Assembly: GCA_020445565.1 (NCBI GenBank)
Contig: JAGRGI010000111.1
Coordinates: 1-42,579 of the forward strand
Origin: Chromatiales bacterium
GTDB lineage: Bacteria; Pseudomonadota; Gammaproteobacteria; JAGRCI01
Reading direction: 5' to 3'
DNA: 42,579 bases
The notes under the pieces were generated by a model. That model saw only the letters and a program-made list of their open reading frames with translations. It did not search any database and was not told where the DNA came from. Positions 38,596 to 42,579 of the stretch are shown piece after piece. Each line of letters opens with the position of its first letter. Position 1 is the first letter of the stretch. Made by a program: the position numbers and the translations under genes.

Positions 38596-40632
38596 ATGCA
38601 CGATCAACGCCCCGCTTTGGAAGGTCCCGTAGTACGCGGCGCGCATCCCTACCCCGAGCCGCCGCACATGCGTGCTCGCGTTGATTCGCGAGGCCCCCGT
38701 TCCGGGCGAATCGGCCTGTTTCTTGGCGTGTTTGCGCTCATCGTTGCTGTCGGGGCACTCTACCAATGGACACGGCCGGTGGAATACAGCTCGGAAGCCG
38801 TGCTGCGAATATCCGCGGGCAGCTTGCAGGATGAAACCTCGCTGGTTCAGGGGTATTCGGTGGAAGACCTTGAAGGGCTGGTTTCCCGGGGGTTGTTCGA
38901 AAAGGTCTACCGGCATTTGGTTGATCGAGGTGCCCTGGATGCGGTGGCACCCGCGCCCAAGGTGGATGATTTGCTGGCTATGGTGGACGCCTCTCCGGCA
39001 GGAGGGGATATGGTGCGTCTGTATGCCAGGGGACAGGATGGCCAGTTCCTGTATGAACTGCTGAATTCCTGGTACGAGATATATCGTTCGGGGCGCGAAT
39101 CGACTGGCGAGGTACGCAACGAAAGCGCCTACAACGAGGCCGTCAAACGTGATGCGGTGTTGACGGAAAAGCTGGCCGCCAAGCGCGCGCAATTGGAGAC
39201 CTTCCGGCGCGACAACGACGTCGTTTCCCTGGAGCGAGGAGAGAATCAGGTCCTGGCCGAGCTGAAACAGCTCACCAGCGCCCTGGCGACGGCCAAGGAG
39301 AAAGAGGTCGAGGCAGAATCGCGCATGCAATCGGCGCGGGAATCCCTGGAGTTGGGCATTCCGTTCGTTCTTCAGGAGGATCAAACAGCGCTGGATGCAC
39401 TCAAGCTGGAGGCATCGCAGCTGCGCGAGCAGCTTGCCGGGCTCGGTAAGAAATACACTGCGACGTATATGCGGCTCAATCCAGAGACGCGCAAGATGCA
39501 GGAGCGTCTTGCCAATCTCCAGCAGAGCATTTCCGAGTCGACCGAGGCGGCACAGCGGCGCGGCTTGGAGGACGTGCGCAGGGCGTTGCTCGATGCCCGT
39601 TCGTCACGTGTGAATCTGGAACAGCGATTGACCGAGCAAAAGAGCAAGGCGGCCGTGTTTTCGACCCGGCACAGTGAATATCAGGGGCTCACCGAAGAGC
39701 TGGACCAGTTGGAGCTCTTGTCCAGGGAGGTGAAGGAAAAGCTTTTGTCCATGGATGTGAACGAGGGCGGAATGGAGACCCGCGTGGAGTTGGTGGAGCC
39801 TCCCTATCGCCCGGAGAGGGCGCAGGGGGCGTTCGTCTGGTCCGATCTGGCAAAACTGGCTATTGTTGCCTTGCTGGCCTCTTTCCTGATTCTGCGCCTG
39901 TTTGACTACCTCGCCCGGGAAGAGCGGACGTCCTCCGATTCGCCGGTGCAGATCTTCCAGCATATCGGCGAGCCGCCGCGCTCTCGAGCCGGCATGCCGG
40001 CTCCCGAGGTCGATCTCACACTGACGCAGAAGCCCACCGAACAGCTTGATCGCAGCCCCAACCTCAGTTTGCCTCATCAGGGCGCTGCGGCAGAGGCCAG
40101 GGAGTTGTCGGCGCGCGAGGTACTGGCGCTGCTGCGATCTTCCGGAGAAGAGGGGCGTTTGGTGGTGGGTCTGTTGATCAGTGGTTTGCAGATCTCCGAG
40201 ATACGCAATCTTCGTTGGGGCGATCTGGATATACAGGAGGGTTCCGTGGAGGTGACCGAGGGAGCCCGTCGGCGCCTGGAAATGTCCCCGGCCTTGCTGG
40301 CCTATCTGCGTGAGGTGGAGGGGCGTGCCACCTCAGCTCAGCAGCGCGTATTGACCCACGTCGACGGATATCCTTATACCGACGAAGACATCGAAGGGCT
40401 TATCGCCATTTCCGCCCACGATGCTGGTCTGGACAGGGCCGATGAGGTCCTTCCGGAAAGCATTCGTCACACCTATATCTCGTTCCTGGTGCGCCAAGGT
40501 GTTCGTCTGGGTGAGCTCCCTTCACTGGTCGGACCGGTTCCGCCCAGCCGCATGCGCACTTACACTTGGCTATCGCCACCCGGCCGCGGCAAGGGGGTGG
40601 ATGAGGTGGATACCACTTACCCCCTCTACTGA
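38596..40632 (+). CDS. Wzz-like coiled-coil membrane protein fused to a degenerate tyrosine-recombinase domain
   Basis: A 678-residue protein with three parts. An N-terminal cytoplasmic tail leads to a membrane helix (about 40-58), then a periplasmic region starting like polysaccharide chain-length determinants (VEYSSEAVLRISAG), continuing as a long coiled coil (about 165-400), and a second helix (about 418-437). After a Pro/Ser linker the cytoplasmic part (about 505-665) follows the tyrosine-recombinase pattern: SGLQISEIRNLRWGDLDI, ESIRHTYISFLVRQGV and RTYTWLSP. The first catalytic Arg is Gln532, the HxxR His is Glu621 and the next His is Pro647. Arg624 and the nucleophile-position Tyr656 remain, so recombinase activity is unlikely. 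The start is uncertain (no strong site; the ATG at 38668 is an alternative). Confidence 0.82.
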   Translation: MHDQRPALEGPVVRGAHPYPEPPHMRARVDSRGPRSGRIGLFLGVFALIVAVGALYQWTRPVEYSSEAVLRISAGSLQDETSLVQGYSVEDLEGLVSRGLFEKVYRHLVDRGALDAVAPAPKVDDLLAMVDASPAGGDMVRLYARGQDGQFLYELLNSWYEIYRSGRESTGEVRNESAYNEAVKRDAVLTEKLAAKRAQLETFRRDNDVVSLERGENQVLAELKQLTSALATAKEKEVEAESRMQSARESLELGIPFVLQEDQTALDALKLEASQLREQLAGLGKKYTATYMRLNPETRKMQERLANLQQSISESTEAAQRRGLEDVRRALLDARSSRVNLEQRLTEQKSKAAVFSTRHSEYQGLTEELDQLELLSREVKEKLLSMDVNEGGMETRVELVEPPYRPERAQGAFVWSDLAKLAIVALLASFLILRLFDYLAREERTSSDSPVQIFQHIGEPPRSRAGMPAPEVDLTLTQKPTEQLDRSPNLSLPHQGAAAEARELSAREVLALLRSSGEEGRLVVGLLISGLQISEIRNLRWGDLDIQEGSVEVTEGARRRLEMSPALLAYLREVEGRATSAQQRVLTHVDGYPYTDEDIEGLIAISAHDAGLDRADEVLPESIRHTYISFLVRQGVRLGELPSLVGPVPPSRMRTYTWLSPPGRGKGVDEVDTTYPLY

Positions 40633-40806
40633 CCATGAAGCATTTGGAGCCGCCATCGCCGCCTGCACGGACGGCAATGCGCACCGTCATCGGCAGAAAT
40701 CGCAAAAACTGACCGGAGGTGGCGGTTTTCGTCATTCGCAGTTGCGCCCCGCTCGCTTCGTCGGTAAAGTACCGCGTCTTTCGAACCACCTGGGTAGAGA
40801 GGAACG

Positions 40807-41559
40807 ATGCGACAGCCCCTGGTAGCAGGCAATTGGAAAATGAACGGCTCCAAGGCCGAGGCAGCGGAGTTGATCGAAGGAATCAAGGCCGGAAGCGGTG
40901 CGGTGAGCATGGCGGAAATCGTCGTGTGTCCCCCCTATATCCTGATTCCTGGTGTTGCCGACAGTCTGGCCGGTTCTTCCGTTGCTTGGGGTGGGCAAAA
41001 TCTCTCCACCGAGCCCAAAGGTGCCTTCACCGGGGAAATCTCCGCAGCCATGCTGCTGGACTTCGGCTGTAAGTACGTGATTGTCGGTCACTCGGAGCGC
41101 CGCGCCCTCTACGGTGAGACTGACGAGCTGGTGGCGGAAAAATACGCGGTTGCCCTGGAGGCCGGTCTGGTGCCGATACTCTGTGTCGGTGAATTGCTCG
41201 AAGAGCGTGAGTCCGGTACGACCGAGGCTGTCGTCGGTCGCCAGCTCGATGCCGTGGTGGCGCGCGTGGGGATTGCCGGCATTGCCCGTGGTGTCATTGC
41301 CTACGAACCCGTGTGGGCTATAGGCACCGGCAAGACAGCCACTCCGGATCAGGCGCAAGAGGTTCACGCCTTCATTCGCGAGCGTCTGGCCAAGGCCGAT
41401 GCCGGTGTGGCCGAAGGTGTGCGGATTCTGTATGGCGGTAGTGTCAAGGGTGCAAACGCCGCCGAGCTGTTTTCAATGGCCGATATCGATGGTGGTCTGA
41501 TCGGAGGCGCCTCCCTGGCGGCTGAGGAGTTTTTGACCATCTGCCGAGCCGCCAACTGA
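40807..41559 (+). CDS. tpiA: Triosephosphate isomerase
   Basis: It interconverts glyceraldehyde-3-phosphate and dihydroxyacetone phosphate. The 250-residue chain has the catalytic Lys in AGNWKMNGS, the His in VGHSERR, the Glu in YEPVWAIGTG and the phosphate-binding GGSVKGAN near the end. Length is normal. AGAGAGGAA precedes the ATG by about 4 bp. It is followed by secG after 22 bp, a pair conserved in many Gammaproteobacteria. Confidence 0.98.
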   Translation: MRQPLVAGNWKMNGSKAEAAELIEGIKAGSGAVSMAEIVVCPPYILIPGVADSLAGSSVAWGGQNLSTEPKGAFTGEISAAMLLDFGCKYVIVGHSERRALYGETDELVAEKYAVALEAGLVPILCVGELLEERESGTTEAVVGRQLDAVVARVGIAGIARGVIAYEPVWAIGTGKTATPDQAQEVHAFIRERLAKADAGVAEGVRILYGGSVKGANAAELFSMADIDGGLIGGASLAAEEFLTICRAAN

Positions 41560-41581
41560 GCGCAAGCGTAGAGCGTATACC

Positions 41582-41953
41582 ATGGAAACGATACTGATGG
41601 TGCTGCATGTGGCCATCGCCTTGGGGCTGATTGGCCTGGTGATGATTCAGCATGGCAAGGGGGCCGATGCCGGTGCCGCCTTCGGTAGTGGCGCGTCTGC
41701 CACGGTTTTCGGTGCCCGTGGTGCGGGCTCATTCCTTACGCGTACAACGGCAATTCTTGCGGCATTGTTCTTCGCGAACAGTCTGTTGTTGGCTTACATG
41801 GCCAGTAGCAAGAGCGAGCCCGTCACCCTGATGGAGCAGGTGACCCCGGCCGTGCAGCAGTCGGCGCCCATCGAGTCGGTGCCCGCAGTGCCGGAGACCG
41901 ATCAGGGGGCGCCCTCCGCCGCACCAAGCAGTGACGTGCCGGCGGTAAATTAG
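41582..41953 (+). CDS. secG: Protein translocase subunit SecG
   Basis: SecG stimulates SecYE/SecA protein export at the inner membrane. The 123-residue protein has two membrane helices (about residues 3-22 and 55-73) connected by the family loop QHGKGADAGAAFGSGASATVFGARG, and a Pro/Ala/Ser-rich acidic C-terminal tail. The tail is longer than in E. coli, as in many relatives. It lies between tpiA and tRNA-Leu. Confidence 0.96.
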   Translation: METILMVLHVAIALGLIGLVMIQHGKGADAGAAFGSGASATVFGARGAGSFLTRTTAILAALFFANSLLLAYMASSKSEPVTLMEQVTPAVQQSAPIESVPAVPETDQGAPSAAPSSDVPAVN

Positions 41954-41973
41954 ACGATCGAATCCAGAACGCA

Positions 41974-42058
41974 GCCGACGTGGTGAAATTGGTAGACACG
42001 CCGTCTTGAGGGGGCGGTGGCGCAAGCCGTGCCGGTTCAAATCCGGCCGTCGGCACCA
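41974..42058 (+). tRNA. tRNA-Leu (anticodon GAG)
   Basis: A complete cloverleaf of 85 nt including the encoded CCA: acceptor GCCGACG (41974-41980) pairs with CGTCGGC (42048-42054), discriminator A at 42055, CCA at 42056-42058. The anticodon loop reads CTTGAGG, giving anticodon GAG. The long variable arm and GGTTCAAATCC T-arm are those of a type-II leucine tRNA. It is followed by a terminator, in the frequent secG-tRNA-Leu-nuo order. Confidence 0.97.
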
Positions 42059-42065
42059 AATCCAG

Positions 42066-42101
42066 GCGGTATCGCGATAAAACTCGCGATACCGCTTTTT
42101 T
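42066..42101 (+). terminator. Rho-independent terminator after tRNA-Leu
   Basis: A 12-bp perfect stem (42066-42077 with 42084-42095, GCGGTATCGCGA and complement), 6-nt loop TAAAAC, then six T (42096-42101). It separates the tpiA-secG-tRNA transcript from the nuo operon. Confidence 0.95.
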
Positions 42102-42160
42102 ATGCCCCCATGAATGACGTAAGTTGTTGTTATGAAAGGGGTATTTGCTTCCCTGTCGGC

Positions 42161-42190
42161 TTGACACAAAAGTTGTCGGTGCACTAGACT
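42161..42190 (+). promoter_or_regulatory. Candidate sigma-70 promoter of the nuo operon
   Basis: TTGACA at 42161-42166 is a perfect -35; TAGACT at 42185-42190 is a 4/6 -10, with an 18-bp spacer. It lies downstream of the tRNA terminator and implies a leader of about 140 nt before nuoA. Confidence 0.6.
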
Positions 42191-42337
42191 GGGCGGGCTT
42201 TGCATTCTGCCGGTAATAAAAACAGCAGGGTGCGGGGCGCCGCGATTAACGCATCGAGCCCGTCGCTTCCGGGCAGCCATTACACGAGACAAACGAGCAA
42301 CCGGCTCAGGCCGAGTAGACCGGTTGTAGGGGTAGCC

Positions 42338-42579
42338 ATGCTGGAAAATTATCTTCCAATCCTGGTGTTTATCGGTGTCGGCGTCATGTTCGGTATCGTG
42401 CCGATACTGGTGGGTAAGCTGGTAAGTCCTCATCGGCCCGATAGCGAGAAACTCTCGCCCTATGAATGCGGTTTCGAGGCCTTCGAGGACTCCCGCATGA
42501 AATTCGACGTGCGTTACTACCTGGTCGCCATCCTGTTTATCATCTTCGACCTTGAGATCGCCTTCCTGTTTCCCTGGGC
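42338..42579 (+). CDS. nuoA: NADH-quinone oxidoreductase subunit A (N-terminal part, runs off the window)
   Basis: NuoA is a small membrane subunit of respiratory complex I. The ATG at 42338 follows TAGGGG. The 80 complete codons show the first membrane helix ([20 protein letters not shown]), the conserved loop [27 protein letters not shown] and the second helix with [12 protein letters not shown]. These are diagnostic. The rest of the gene and presumably the nuo operon lie beyond the window. Confidence 0.96.
   Translation, partial: MLENYLPILVFIGVGVMFGIVPILVGKLVSPHRPDSEKLSPYECGFEAFEDSRMKFDVRYYLVAILFIIFDLEIAFLFPW

Noticed and set aside
38473..39384. N-terminal extension of parA to 563 codons
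   Set aside because: The extension is antisense to the fusion-protein gene; the family start and a GGAG site place the ATG at 38472.

Overview
The window is a chromosomal segment of a gammaproteobacterium, most likely from a Chromatiales/Ectothiorhodospiraceae-like lineage. This is an inference from gene content and order: secG-tRNA-Leu-nuoA, sucC-sucD-nadE-glnB, bamD opposite rluD-pgeF, RmuC, HtpG, and a PEP-CTERM protein-sorting component (PrsT) with PEP-CTERM-like cargo. There are no rRNA genes, no recognisable insertion sequences or phage, and no CRISPR array. Apart from the two ends (phosphoglucomutase on the left, nuoA on the right) the genes look intact.

Layout: 1-10.3 kb is housekeeping: pgm (partial), htpG behind a good sigma-32-type promoter, a secreted pentapeptide-repeat protein, adk with a terminator, a thioredoxin, hemH, a diguanylate cyclase, and a minus-strand operon of rmuC, a squalene/phytoene-synthase-like protein and an SDR. 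10.3-12.3 kb is gene-poor and holds one small sorted surface protein. 12.3-16.5 kb is sucC-sucD-nadE-glnB. 16.5-18.9 kb holds a membrane-fused spermidine-synthase-like protein and bamD. 19.2-26.5 kb is an accessory block lying between bamD and rluD, genes that are direct divergent neighbours in E. coli. It holds PrsT (TPR) and two paralogous choice-of-anchor-E surface proteins, with long non-coding spacers, a sigma-54-type promoter and a repeated 17-bp motif. 27-32.4 kb is rluD-pgeF-plsC and a set of small or unknown genes around a divergent promoter. 33-35.3 kb is a MoxR ATPase with a metallopeptidase-like/VWA protein. 35.3-42.6 kb is gpmI, an orphan ParA operon, a Wzz-like coiled-coil membrane protein fused to a degenerate tyrosine-recombinase domain, tpiA, secG, tRNA-Leu(GAG) and the start of the NADH dehydrogenase operon.

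The observations most worth following are: (1) the Wzz-type/tyrosine-recombinase fusion (38596-40632), whose C-terminal domain has lost most catalytic residues and which is divergent from an orphan ParA that has no ParB; (2) the PEP-CTERM cassette, where a -24/-12 promoter and two copies of TGTCAGAATT(C/T)TTTACA precede a codon-optimised surface-protein gene; (3) the divergent pair of unknown genes around 31.5 kb, which shares a dyad resembling a Rrf2/IscR site.

Several annotated starts differ from the longest open frames. Ribosome-binding sites or family lengths place sucC at 12336, nadE at a TTG (14433), glnB at 16120, thioredoxin at a GTG (4596), rluD probably at a GTG (27004), parA at 38472 and gpmI at 36830.
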